Assembly: GCA_002431305.1 (NCBI GenBank)
Contig: DJEG01000005.1
Location: forward strand, 1,443 to 20,834
Direction of reading: 5' to 3'
Length of the DNA stretch: 19,392 bases
Source of the DNA: Ruminococcaceae bacterium UBA5904
GTDB lineage: Bacteria > Bacillota > Clostridia > Oscillospirales > Acutalibacteraceae
Each line of letters opens with the position of its first letter. Position 1 is the stretch's first letter. Shown one piece after another: positions 1 through 7,174 of this stretch. The position numbers and the translations under genes are program-made. The notes below the pieces were generated by a model that was not told where the DNA came from, searched no databases, and worked only from the letters and a program-made list of their open reading frames with translations.

Positions 1-856
1 TGAATGCGCAGCCCTTACCGGACTCAACGACAACCTCAGCGACAGCGGAGCCGAGACCGCCGAGAACGTTATGATCCTCAACCGTAATAATACGTCTGGT
101 ATCCATAACAGCCTTAACGATAGCGTCGCGGTCGATAGGCTTAATGGTGTGCATATCAATAACTCTGATCTTTAAGCCGTCAGCCTTATCAAGAAAGTCG
201 GCAGCCTGAACAGCCTGAAATACGCAGGAACCGCATGCGATAATCGTAAGGTCGGTACCCTCGTGAACCTCGACAGCCTTGCCGATTTCGAAACCGTAGT
301 TTCCGTCTTTGTAAAGAGTACGGTCGAATCCGCGGTTAATTCTGATGTAGAACGGACCGGGAGTCTCATAAGCAGCCATAACTGCATTGTATGTCTCAAT
401 ACCGTCTGCGGGGCAGATAACGGTAAGATTAGGAATAGATCTTGTAACAGCCAGATCCGAAATAGCGTGATGCGTAGAACCTGCCTGACCGAAAGACGTA
501 CCCGAATGAGTAGCTATAACCTTAGCGTTAACATTCTGATAGCAAAGGTCGGTAGAAAGCTGATCGGCAGCTCTTAAAGAAGCGAACTGTGAGAATGTCG
601 AAAGGAAGGGAGTAAGACCCGCTCTCGCCATACCGGCAGCTATGCCGAACATGTTCTGTTCTGCAATACCGACGTTAAAGAATCTGTCGGGGAACTTCTT
701 CTGAAATTCGCCGATTTTCGTTGACTTGCCGAGGTCAGCGGTAAGAGCTACAACCTCAGGATGCTTTTCGCCCAATTCAACAAGTGCTTTACCGTAAATT
801 TCAGCGGTCTGTAAGGATTCGGATTCAACCGCAGTATATGTCATTCCGCCTGCCAT
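1..856 (-). CDS. Transketolase, C-terminal subunit (partial, 3' end outside window)
   Basis: This is the pyrimidine-binding and C-terminal half of a split transketolase. With the N-terminal subunit encoded just upstream it forms a TPP-dependent enzyme that moves two-carbon ketol units between sugar phosphates in the cytosol. The protein begins MAGGMTYTAVESESLQTAEI. The motif VGIAEQNMFGIAAGMARAG around residues 62-78 contains the Glu (about E66) that in this family activates the TPP aminopyrimidine. TADLGKSTKIGEF (39-51) and THSGTSFGQAG further on are also typical. About 285 codons are present and no stop is reached, while family members run to about 310 residues, so only a short end is missing. 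The ATG lies 3 nt after the stop of the N-terminal subunit, with GGAGG about 11 nt upstream inside that gene, which indicates translational coupling. Natural donors and acceptors are unknown; the neighbouring aminotransferase makes a role outside the pentose phosphate pathway possible. Confidence 0.93.
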   Translation of the reverse strand, partial: MAGGMTYTAVESESLQTAEIYGKALVELGEKHPEVVALTADLGKSTKIGEFQKKFPDRFFNVGIAEQNMFGIAAGMARAGLTPFLSTFSQFASLRAADQLSTDLCYQNVNAKVIATHSGTSFGQAGSTHHAISDLAVTRSIPNLTVICPADGIETYNAVMAAYETPGPFYIRINRGFDRTLYKDGNYGFEIGKAVEVHEGTDLTIIACGSCVFQAVQAADFLDKADGLKIRVIDMHTIKPIDRDAIVKAVMDTRRIITVEDHNVLGGLGSAVAEVVVESGKGCAF

Positions 857-859
857 AAC

Positions 860-1732
860 TTAAACGCCCTCCTTTTCTGCGCGAGCAACACGCTTTGCGT
901 AGGAAGCTGCAAGAGCGTCCTTAGCCTTCTGATATTTCTCGTCGTCAAATGCGCCGTAATGCCAGAGATAATTATCCTCGATAAAGTCGATACCGCATCC
1001 CTTAAGGGTGTTGCATACGATCATTACGGGCTTGTCAGTCTTATTCTCAAGAGCAAAGTCAATAGCCTCGCAAAGCTCTTTAATATTATTACCGTCGATT
1101 TCCTTTACAATGAAACCGAAAGCTGTCCATTTATCACAGAACGGCTCGAGTTTCATAACGTCCTCGGTTCTGCCGTCGATCATACACTTGTTGCGGTCAA
1201 CGAAGCTTATCATGTTGGTTACTTTATAATGAGATGCAGACATAGCCGCTTCCCAGTTTGAACCCTCGTCGCATTCACCGTCGCCGAGAACCACGTAAGT
1301 CTTATAATCCTTGCCGAGAAGTCTTGCGGCAAGAGCGGTTCCGACTGCAATAGACAAGCCATGACCGAGTGAACCGGTGGAAGCGTCAACGCCGACAACC
1401 TTGTTTGAGTCGAGATGCATACCCATCTTAGAACCCGAAAGGTTGAAAGTCTTGAGCATTTCCTTATCGTTGAATCCCTTATCACAGAGAACGGGCGCGT
1501 ATGCAATACCCGCATGACCCTTTGAAAGGATAAATCTGTCGCGGTCGTCCCATTTTGGGTCCTCAACCTTGATATTCATATACTTATAGTAAAGTACGGT
1601 GAGAATATCCATAACGCTGAGTCCGCCGCCGATGTGTCCGCTTCCTGCCCAGTATGTAGTGTCGAGGCAGAGGTTACGAAGCTCGTTCGCTTTTTTCTCG
1701 AGAGCGAGCCATTCCGCTTTTGTAAGTGGCAT
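860..1732 (-). CDS. Transketolase, N-terminal subunit
   Basis: This is the TPP pyrophosphate-binding half of a split transketolase, 290 residues, close to the usual size of this subunit. Visible motifs are SGHIGGGLSVMDIL (31-44), DRFILSKGHAG (65-75) with its conserved His, and the TPP/Mg motif GDGECDEGSNWEAA starting at residue 150 and closing with VDRNK about 25 residues later. I chose the ATG at 1732 because GGAGG lies 8 nt upstream. An in-frame ATG at 1792 would add 20 residues, but it has no ribosome binding site and falls at the predicted transcription start. The gene is coupled to the C-terminal subunit with a 3-nt gap. It is separated from the aminotransferase gene upstream by 167 nt that contain a dedicated promoter, so the transketolase pair can be expressed independently of the first two genes of the cluster. 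Confidence 0.95.
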   Translation of the reverse strand: MPLTKAEWLALEKKANELRNLCLDTTYWAGSGHIGGGLSVMDILTVLYYKYMNIKVEDPKWDDRDRFILSKGHAGIAYAPVLCDKGFNDKEMLKTFNLSGSKMGMHLDSNKVVGVDASTGSLGHGLSIAVGTALAARLLGKDYKTYVVLGDGECDEGSNWEAAMSASHYKVTNMISFVDRNKCMIDGRTEDVMKLEPFCDKWTAFGFIVKEIDGNNIKELCEAIDFALENKTDKPVMIVCNTLKGCGIDFIEDNYLWHYGAFDDEKYQKAKDALAASYAKRVARAEKEGV

Positions 1733-1797
1733 AAAAAATGTCCTCCGTTCGTTTGTAAAATTTGCATGACAAAAGTAATTGTCCCATGTCATTTTTT

Positions 1798-1826
1798 ATT
1801 TTAACTGACAAATAACCGTTTGTCAA
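1798..1826 (-). promoter_or_regulatory. Sigma-A type promoter of the transketolase pair
   Basis: On the minus strand a perfect -35 box TTGACA (1821-1826) and a -10 box TAAAAT (1798-1803) are separated by 17 nt. Transcription should start near 1791, giving a leader of about 60 nt before the N-terminal subunit. One arm of a 10-bp inverted repeat (1812-1821 and 1842-1851) lies within the spacer and reaches the -35 box; see findings. A weak hairpin (CCGAA/TTCGG) followed by GTTTTTG at 1830-1856 just upstream may end the aminotransferase transcript. Confidence 0.8.
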
Positions 1827-1899
1827 GCAAAAACGCCCGAAAAACGGTTATTCGGCATGAAAAACATATTTATTTTATATGTTCTTATAAATTCTTAAA

Positions 1900-3162
1900 T
1901 TAGAAGCATTCGGGATGATTCTTTCTTACAGCCTTGAACGCCTCGTCCGCAACCTCAAGAGTACGGTTGATATCCTCGTCTTTAAGAGAAGCGTTGATAA
2001 AGTGGTTATGATGGCTGGCAAGATAAATGCCTCTGCGTACCATTTCCTGAATCCAGTCCTGATGAAGGAACAGCGAATCGTCGTTTGCAATTCTAAGGTA
2101 GAACAGCGAGGGCTCGCCGGATACGACAAGGTCAAATCCGTTCTCCTCGGCAGCCTTTTTAAGACCGTCGGTAAGCTTAAGACCCTTTTCTCTGAACATC
2201 TTAGGCGTGTCGAGAGCCTTCATCTTATTGATACATGCAATACCTGCGGCAAACGGAACGGCGCTCATCCAGTATGAGCCGGTATATGAAAGAGAACTCA
2301 TTGCGCTCTTAAGGAATTCCTTACCGCAAAGGCACGAGATGTTCCAGCCGTTAGCGATAGCTTTGCAGAAGCAAATCATATCCGCCTCAAATCCGTAGTA
2401 ATGGTCGGAGCCTGCAATGTCAAGTCTGAAGCCTGCGCGAACGTCGTCTACGATAAGAACAATGCCCTTGTCTGTGCAGAGCTTGCGGACTTTCTGCCAG
2501 TAACCGTCTGCGGGAAGAACGTTGTCGGCAAAGTTGCCGTGGAGATACGGAGTCGAAATGAACGCCGCAATCTCGCCCTCGTTCTCGTTTACGAGTTTTT
2601 CGAGCGCGTCAAAATCGTTCCAGTCAACGTAAAGGTTGTTTGCTACATCCTCGGGAATAACGCCGGGATAGTCAACCTTCTGACACCACGGAGAAACGCC
2701 GTGATAGAAGCCGTTTACAAATATAATCTTTTTCTTATGAGTATAAGCTCTCGCGCACATGATCGCACCCTGAGTGGTATCGTTGCCGTTCTTTGCAAAG
2801 AAAGCCCAGTCTGCGCTGGCTACGGTGTCAACCATAAGCTCCGCCATCTCAACCATTTTGTACGAGGGAGTGGTAACACAGTTTTCAAGCTTAGCCTGCT
2901 CCATGGCGGCGCCGTCTACATCCTCATCGCAGTAGCCGAGAACGTTAGGTCCGTAACCGCACATGTAGTCGATGAATTTGTTGCCGTCAACATCCCAAAA
3001 GTATGAATCCTTAGCTTTCTTAGTGAAGAAAGGCCATGAAGTCGTGGGAATCCAGAGACCCTCGGCAGGACCCTGATGTCCGTAAATACCCGAGGGGATA
3101 ACATTTACGGCTCTCTCAAAAAGCTCGTGGCTTTTTGTGTATTTATTAATCTTAGTTGCCAT
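1900..3162 (-). CDS. Class III PLP aminotransferase, glutamate-1-semialdehyde-aminotransferase-like
   Basis: The protein has 420 residues, the normal length for fold-type I class III aminotransferases. Landmarks in order are FWDVDGNKFIDYMCGYGPNVLG (about 55-76, written here only as a region), FFAKNGNDTTQGAI (121-134) at the PLP phosphate site, FVNGFYHG (148-155), LIVDDVRAGFR (236-246) with the Asp (D239) that contacts the PLP ring nitrogen, and CFCKAIANG (264-272) with the Schiff-base lysine K267. True glutamate-1-semialdehyde aminomutases usually read SGTE and DEV at the second and fourth of these sites, so the heme-pathway reaction is unlikely, and no hem genes are nearby. Similar KNG-D-T motifs occur in GSAM-like enzymes of surface-sugar clusters (from memory of the family). 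The ATG has GGAGG 9 nt upstream, inside the 14-nt gap after the SCP2-like gene, so the two are co-transcribed. The amino acceptor is unknown; a keto-sugar is my inference. Confidence 0.88.
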   Translation of the reverse strand: MATKINKYTKSHELFERAVNVIPSGIYGHQGPAEGLWIPTTSWPFFTKKAKDSYFWDVDGNKFIDYMCGYGPNVLGYCDEDVDGAAMEQAKLENCVTTPSYKMVEMAELMVDTVASADWAFFAKNGNDTTQGAIMCARAYTHKKKIIFVNGFYHGVSPWCQKVDYPGVIPEDVANNLYVDWNDFDALEKLVNENEGEIAAFISTPYLHGNFADNVLPADGYWQKVRKLCTDKGIVLIVDDVRAGFRLDIAGSDHYYGFEADMICFCKAIANGWNISCLCGKEFLKSAMSSLSYTGSYWMSAVPFAAGIACINKMKALDTPKMFREKGLKLTDGLKKAAEENGFDLVVSGEPSLFYLRIANDDSLFLHQDWIQEMVRRGIYLASHHNHFINASLKDEDINRTLEVADEAFKAVRKNHPECF

Positions 3163-3176
3163 TATCCGTTTCCTCC

Positions 3177-3935
3177 TTACGCGAGATACAGAGCAACACG
3201 GTCGAGAATTCTGTTAAGATTGTCGATCATGTTGATCATACCGCCCATTTTAATCGTGCCTGCGCCGATGCATGCGACGGCGTTAACTTTACCGTCGAAA
3301 AGATCTCTGGCAAGCTTCATGCTCGAGAACTCCATGAGAGCTCTGGGGCTTTCGGGAAGTTTCTTAATGGTAACGAGGTGATGATTCTTAACTCTGATAG
3401 TTGTTCCGGGACCTCCGGCAATAGAGAGCTGAATGTCTCCGTCGGGGATAAGGTGAGCCGAGAACTTGCCTATCTCGTCATTATTGCCTATCTGAGAAAT
3501 AGCTACTGAAATCGTGTAAAGCATGAGGGACGTGCTGATATTGAAGAAATTCTCATCCTCAAGATCTGCGGGATCGGGTCTCATGTACTTAGCAAGAAGG
3601 TCGGTAAGGGGTACGAAGCATTTAAGCAGAAAGCCTATATGCTGAAGTCCCTTTGTAGGAATGGGAGTAACGGTACCGTCAATAAGACCGTTAAACTTTT
3701 CGCATGAAGAGAAGGGCAGCTTGATGTCGCACGGACCGACGCCGCCTTCCATTCTGCATCTTCCGTTCTTGAATGTGATGGTTGCATTGGGGCCGTCCTT
3801 TACGAAAAGACCGACTGTAATCGGCTTTTTATTGGTAAGGATAGCTCTTGCATTCTCATCGAGGGCGCAAAGATTTTCAAGTGTGCCCAGCACGGCATAC
3901 ATATTTATGTATGCAAGTGTTTTTGCATCTGTCAA
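3177..3935 (-). CDS. Probable tandem SCP2-type (sterol-carrier-like) protein
   Basis: The protein has 252 residues with no signal peptide or clear membrane helix, so it is probably cytosolic. The first half (about 20-110) has a stretch ATITFKNGRCRMEGGVGPCD followed by LPFSSCEKFNGLIDG and a hydrophobic segment. That order resembles the SCP2 fold: a strand with a K/NG turn, a 'property' loop, then helix-Leu-x-x-G. The second half (about 160-250) repeats the order: DGDIQLSIAGGPGTTIRVKN, then ALMEFSSMKLARDLFDGKVN, then GAGTIKMGGMINMIDNLN. SCP2 domains bind lipids or acyl chains in a hydrophobic tunnel. The start is TTG at 3935 with GGAGG 7 nt upstream; an upstream in-frame extension to 4010 would run through the promoter. 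It is the first gene of the cluster. The assignment rests on motif order only, and an unrelated fold is possible. Confidence 0.55.
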   Translation of the reverse strand: MTDAKTLAYINMYAVLGTLENLCALDENARAILTNKKPITVGLFVKDGPNATITFKNGRCRMEGGVGPCDIKLPFSSCEKFNGLIDGTVTPIPTKGLQHIGFLLKCFVPLTDLLAKYMRPDPADLEDENFFNISTSLMLYTISVAISQIGNNDEIGKFSAHLIPDGDIQLSIAGGPGTTIRVKNHHLVTIKKLPESPRALMEFSSMKLARDLFDGKVNAVACIGAGTIKMGGMINMIDNLNRILDRVALYLA

Positions 3936-3981
3936 AGCAATTTCCTCCTTTTGCGATATTACGTCGCAATAAATTATATAT

Positions 3982-4010
3982 ATTCTACCAAAAAAACAAA
4001 GACAAGTCAA
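3982..4010 (-). promoter_or_regulatory. Promoter of the SCP2-like/aminotransferase genes
   Basis: The minus strand has TTGACT (4005-4010) and TAGAAT (3982-3987) separated by 17 nt. The leader then contains a dyad TTGCGA-N7-TCGCAA (3951-3969) directly upstream of the GGAGG that serves the TTG start codon at 3935. Confidence 0.8.
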
Positions 4011-4199
4011 TATTGTTTGAACGATATAACGGATTTTTTACAAATAAACAATCGACTTCTATCATTAAACTGAGTATTTTCGAGTTAATATCCGACAGTT
4101 CGGAATTGCGTCTCATTAGTTCTAATGATATATTTTCTCTTCCCCTGCTTTTTCGGTGAAATACCGGATTATGAATAAATATGAATTTCCGGATGTATG
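4011..4199. other. Intergenic stretch with short dyads, no gene seen
   Basis: This stretch lies between the cluster promoter and the jag terminator, both on the minus strand. It contains TCATTAG-TT-CTAATGA (4113-4128) and TCCGA-N4-TCGGA (4091-4104). Open frames crossing it lack ribosome binding sites and protein-like composition. The full gap between the two coding regions is 3936-4269. Confidence 0.5.
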
Positions 4200-4239
4200 A
4201 AAAAAGACGGGGAAAGGACTTAAAAATCCGATCCCCGCC
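4200..4239 (-). terminator. Intrinsic terminator of the rpmH-jag operon
   Basis: On the minus strand GGCGGGGA (4232-4239) pairs with TCCCCGTC (4206-4213), one pair being a G-U. Inside this stem GGA pairs with TCC across a small internal loop. Six T residues follow directly. It lies 30 nt beyond the jag stop codon. Confidence 0.88.
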
Positions 4240-4269
4240 GTTGGGTAATCATATTAAAATGTAAAATAA

Positions 4270-5160
4270 TTATTCGGCAGATTCGTCGTTTTTCTTAACT
4301 TCAATCTTACCGTATCTCGTTCCCGAAGCAAAGTCGCTTCTAGGTTCTCTCGATTCCCCCTGGGGAGCGGAGTCTCTGCGGTACGAAGAACCGCCTGATC
4401 TGCGATAAGAGGAACCGCCTCTCTGAGGTCTTGAACCGCCCTTATTATATCCGCCTCTGCCGTTGTATCTGCGCTTATCGGCTACGGTGGGCTCCACGCC
4501 CTCCTCAAGAGTGATAATAACGCGTCTCTCCGAGTCATAGCCCACGGAATGTGAAGTAACGCCCTCTATGCCCTGGATGGCGGTATGTACGATTCTTCGC
4601 TCATACGGATTCATCGGCTCGAGTTTAACGTTTCTGCCGAACTTGAGAACCTGATTTGCACTGCGCTGAGCGAGAGCTTTAAGATTTTCGTTTCTCTTTT
4701 CTCTGTAATCGCCTACATTGACGGAAACTCTTTTATCGCTGTCCGTCCTCTTGTTTGCAAAAAGTCTTACAAGATACTGAACCGAGTCGAGTGTTTCGCC
4801 GTGACGGCCGATAAGTACGCCGTAATCGTCGTCGGTTTTAATCTCATAAATTCTTTCTTCACCGCTGTCGGATGCGGTAACGGTAACGTTTTTAACGCCC
4901 ATACCCTCGACAATCGTTTTAAGGTACGCCGCGACGGAATCGTCCGCCTCATGTACCGGCGCGGAGTGAACTTCATCCGCCGTCTCATAGTAAGCCTTTA
5001 CTTTTGCGTCGCTTCCGCCGAACAGTCCGAGAATCTTTTTCTGAGGCTGTACGAGAACGTCGATTTTAACGTCGGCGTCTTCGGGAGCGTTAAGAGCGGC
5101 TTTTGCCTTCGAAATGGCTTCGTCAATAGTAGCTGCCGTTCCTACTGCTTCTTTGATCAT
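4270..5160 (-). CDS. jag: KhpB/Jag RNA-binding protein (SpoIIIJ-associated)
   Basis: This is a cytosolic RNA-binding protein encoded beside the membrane insertase. Its three usual domains are visible. The Jag N-terminal domain covers about 1-60 (VQPQKKILGLFGGSDAKVKA). A KH domain covers about 78-150, with the nucleic-acid loop GRHG (118-121) in VLIGRHGETLDSVQYLV. An R3H domain covers about 158-220, with NPYERRIVH (184-192) giving the Arg-x3-His signature (R188, H192). After residue 228 comes an unusual tail of about 65 residues rich in Arg, Gly, Ser and Tyr, then an acidic end. I place the start at ATG 5160, because AGGTGA lies 6 nt upstream; an in-frame GTG three codons earlier (5169) has no good ribosome site and would itself be part of the Shine-Dalgarno. 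It follows yidC by 46 nt and ends the operon. KhpB proteins bind many small RNAs and mRNAs in Firmicutes. Confidence 0.95.
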   Translation of the reverse strand: MIKEAVGTAATIDEAISKAKAALNAPEDADVKIDVLVQPQKKILGLFGGSDAKVKAYYETADEVHSAPVHEADDSVAAYLKTIVEGMGVKNVTVTASDSGEERIYEIKTDDDYGVLIGRHGETLDSVQYLVRLFANKRTDSDKRVSVNVGDYREKRNENLKALAQRSANQVLKFGRNVKLEPMNPYERRIVHTAIQGIEGVTSHSVGYDSERRVIITLEEGVEPTVADKRRYNGRGGYNKGGSRPQRGGSSYRRSGGSSYRRDSAPQGESREPRSDFASGTRYGKIEVKKNDESAE

Positions 5161-5206
5161 CTTTTTCACCTGCTTTTATTTCTAAAGACACGGGGTCTCT
5201 TTAATC

Positions 5207-6220
5207 TTAATTTTCGCCGTTTTCTTTAAATTTAAGAAGTTTCTTTACATTCTGTTCTCTCGAACGGCGCTCGACGGTCTCGGTAACCATAAGTTTCGCC
5301 GTAACCTTCTGAGGCGAATAAAAATAGTTGAGAACCAAAGTCTGAACGAACGAAACGATATTCGACATAACCCAGTAAATGCCTACGCCCGCCGGGAACA
5401 TGAATGCAAACCACAGCGACATGAGCGGGGACATGAATGTCATACAGCCCATGGACGGATTTTTCGCCATTTCGGGGTTAGTCTTGCGCTGTCTTAAGTA
5501 CATGACAACGCTAGTAAGCATAGCGGTTACAAATGCCGCTACAGGTATAAGCCAAAGGGAGTTAAATTCTTTTACCGTCGGCTGCTGCGTAAGGTCGATG
5601 CCGAGGAAATTAAACTGTCCTTTAAGCGTTATAATTTCTTTTGCATAATTGCCTGCGTCGGATATTACGACATTCGCGTTCGCCGCCGCCTTATTGATAA
5701 GGTTCGTAAGCGACGTCATATCCATACTGCCGAGCTTGTCAAGGAGAAGAATCTCCATTTTATTGCTCGTGTTCTGCGTAACCTCTACGGAGAGAAGCGA
5801 CGCAAGGGCGTTGACAACGTCCGTTTTAATAGCGAGAACCTTAGAAAGCGGAGTATAAACAACGCCGTAAAGTCCTATCATAACCGGAAACTGTATAAGC
5901 AGAGGAAGGCATCCCGCGCTCGTCGCGGAAAATCCCTCTTTTTTATAAAGTTCCTGCGTTTCCTGCTGAATCTTCATCTGAACCTCTCTGGACGGGTTCG
6001 TATTGCCGTTTGTGTATCTCTGTCTTATTCTGTTAACCTTCGGCTGAAGCCTCAACTGCTTTGCCGAGCCCTTCTGCTGGCTTATCGACGAGGGCAGAAG
6101 AACGAGTCTGACTATAAGCACAAGTATGAAAAGCGAGATAAGGTAATTGTTTATATTGCTGTAAAGAAAACTCAGCACCCATCCGAACGGGATGGCAATA
6201 GTGTTGTAGATTGACTGCAT
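5207..6220 (-). CDS. yidC: Membrane protein insertase YidC/Oxa1/SpoIIIJ family
   Basis: This insertase places and folds proteins in the cytoplasmic membrane, alone or with SecYEG. The 337-residue protein has the Gram-positive layout: an N-terminal helix (about 1-40, WVLSFLYSNINNYLISLFIL) followed by a cytosolic region with QLRLQPKVNRIRQRY, then the hallmark SAGCLPLLIQFPVMIGLYGV. A roughly 80-residue extracytoplasmic loop comes next, then three more helices (SLWLIPVAAFVTAML, MTFMSPLMSLWFAFMFPAGV, GIYWVMSNIVSFVQTLVL) and a basic C-terminal tail that can contact ribosomes. There is no lipobox, unlike SpoIIIJ of Bacillus. The ribosome site before the ATG is weak (AGGA about 13 nt upstream). A 77-nt A/T-rich gap separates it from yidD and could hold a secondary promoter, though I see no convincing -35 box. 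Confidence 0.96.
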   Translation of the reverse strand: MQSIYNTIAIPFGWVLSFLYSNINNYLISLFILVLIVRLVLLPSSISQQKGSAKQLRLQPKVNRIRQRYTNGNTNPSREVQMKIQQETQELYKKEGFSATSAGCLPLLIQFPVMIGLYGVVYTPLSKVLAIKTDVVNALASLLSVEVTQNTSNKMEILLLDKLGSMDMTSLTNLINKAAANANVVISDAGNYAKEIITLKGQFNFLGIDLTQQPTVKEFNSLWLIPVAAFVTAMLTSVVMYLRQRKTNPEMAKNPSMGCMTFMSPLMSLWFAFMFPAGVGIYWVMSNIVSFVQTLVLNYFYSPQKVTAKLMVTETVERRSREQNVKKLLKFKENGEN

Positions 6221-6297
6221 TTATTTATCAAATCCTAACCGAACGGCCGATATATTCGATTATCAATTATATAATATGTATATTAAATAATTATAAA

Positions 6298-6546
6298 TTA
6301 AAATCGGCGTTTGTTTTTTCTTTTCCCTGTTTTAAGTTCCGGAAGAGGATCCACTCCGCCGGGAAAGAGGATATTGCATCTTGACAGACGCCTGACTCCG
6401 AGCCATACCCCGCGGATAACGCCGTATTTTTCAACGGCCTGGAACATGTAATCCGAACAAGTCGGATAGTACCTGCACCTTGCGGGAAACAGCGGAGATA
6501 TTTTTCTCATATAAAAACGAATCAGCTTTAAAACCGTCTTTTTCAT
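6298..6546 (-). CDS. yidD: Membrane protein insertion efficiency factor YidD
   Basis: This is a small membrane-associated protein of 82 residues that assists YidC-dependent insertion. The family signature is complete: an amphipathic N-terminus (LIRFYMRKISPLFPARC), then CRYYPTCSDYMFQAVEKYG at residues 24-42, then WLGVRRLSRCNILFPGGVDPLPE. The conserved Cys residues are at 24, 30 and 57. The C-terminal end is basic (KTGKRKNKRRF). The start codon overlaps the rnpA stop by 4 nt (ATGA), so translation is coupled. Confidence 0.96.
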   Translation of the reverse strand: MKKTVLKLIRFYMRKISPLFPARCRYYPTCSDYMFQAVEKYGVIRGVWLGVRRLSRCNILFPGGVDPLPELKTGKRKNKRRF

Positions 6547-6881
6547 TCCGTAATACCCGCCGAAACGAGGAGCGATTTCATAACGCGCTGAATATCGGCG
6601 CTCGATTTATATACGGTTTTCGTCCTTGCGACAAAAACGATGTCGTATTTTTTATTTTTAAATTCCGGATAAAGCTGTCTTAACGCCTCGCGTATAACGC
6701 GCCTCGCGCGGTTGCGCTGAACGGCGTTTCCGATTTTCTTGCTTGTTGTTATGCCTACACGACAAAGTCCCGCGCGGTTTTTATTAACATATAAAACCAA
6801 CGCAGGATTTGTGTATGACTTCCCCCGCAGATAGGCGCGGCGGAAATCGGTGTTGCATTTTAAAGTTGTGATCTCCGACAA
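6543..6881 (-). CDS. rnpA: Ribonuclease P protein component RnpA
   Basis: This is the protein subunit of RNase P, which with the M1-type RNA removes 5' leaders from pre-tRNAs. It carries the classical signature GNAVQRNRARRVIREALRQL (RNR motif) and the N-terminal DFRRAYLRGKSYTNPALVLY. With a TTG start at 6881 it has 112 residues, normal for the family. That start has AGGGTGA 5 nt upstream and leaves seven residues before the conserved K-x-N-x-D-F-R-R, as usual. An in-frame GTG at 6890 falls inside the Shine-Dalgarno, so I reject it. The gene is 36 nt downstream of rpmH and overlaps yidD by 4 nt. No rnpB (RNA subunit) is in the window. Confidence 0.96.
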   Translation of the reverse strand: MSEITTLKCNTDFRRAYLRGKSYTNPALVLYVNKNRAGLCRVGITTSKKIGNAVQRNRARRVIREALRQLYPEFKNKKYDIVFVARTKTVYKSSADIQRVMKSLLVSAGITE

Positions 6882-6917
6882 GTTTCTCACCCTGTTTAAA
6901 CGAAATGGGATTAAAAC

Positions 6918-7052
6918 TTAGTAAGAAAGGACTTTTCTGCCTTTGGCTCTGCGGCGGGCAAGTACCTTGCGGCCGTTTCTGTCAGCCATTCTTTTACGGA
7001 AGCCGTGCTCCTTCTGCTGGTGACGCTTTTTGGGCTGGTATGTTCTTTTCAT
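6918..7052 (-). CDS. rpmH: 50S ribosomal protein L34
   Basis: This 44-residue basic protein of the large ribosomal subunit starts [20 protein letters not shown], continues [20 protein letters not shown] and ends VLSY. This matches bacterial L34 along its whole length. GGAGGG lies 6 nt upstream of the ATG. It is the first gene of the rpmH-rnpA-yidD-yidC-jag operon and has a strong promoter about 120 nt upstream. The gene preceding it in the window is a divergent AI-2E family membrane protein, not dnaA. Confidence 0.98.
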   Translation of the reverse strand: MKRTYQPKKRHQQKEHGFRKRMADRNGRKVLARRRAKGRKVLSY

Positions 7053-7174
7053 CTGAAACCCTCCATTCTTGATTTTGTTTTAGCAATTTCAGACATATAA
7101 ATACGTGAGATAAATAAAACAGCTGAAAAAGCAAATGAAATTGAAAACTCATTTCAGAGTCCTTGCAATTTGTT

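Noticed and set aside
1733..1792. Twenty-residue N-terminal extension of the transketolase N subunit
   Set aside because: The upstream ATG has no ribosome site and lies at the predicted transcript start, whereas the ATG at 1732 has GGAGG at good spacing and matches the family N-terminus.
2401..3006. 201-codon open frame on the plus strand
   Set aside because: It is antisense to the aminotransferase, has no ribosome site or recognisable domains, and reflects codon composition of the real gene.
4585..5229. 214-codon open frame on the plus strand
   Set aside because: It is antisense to jag, with a Cys/Phe/Val-rich, non-protein-like composition.
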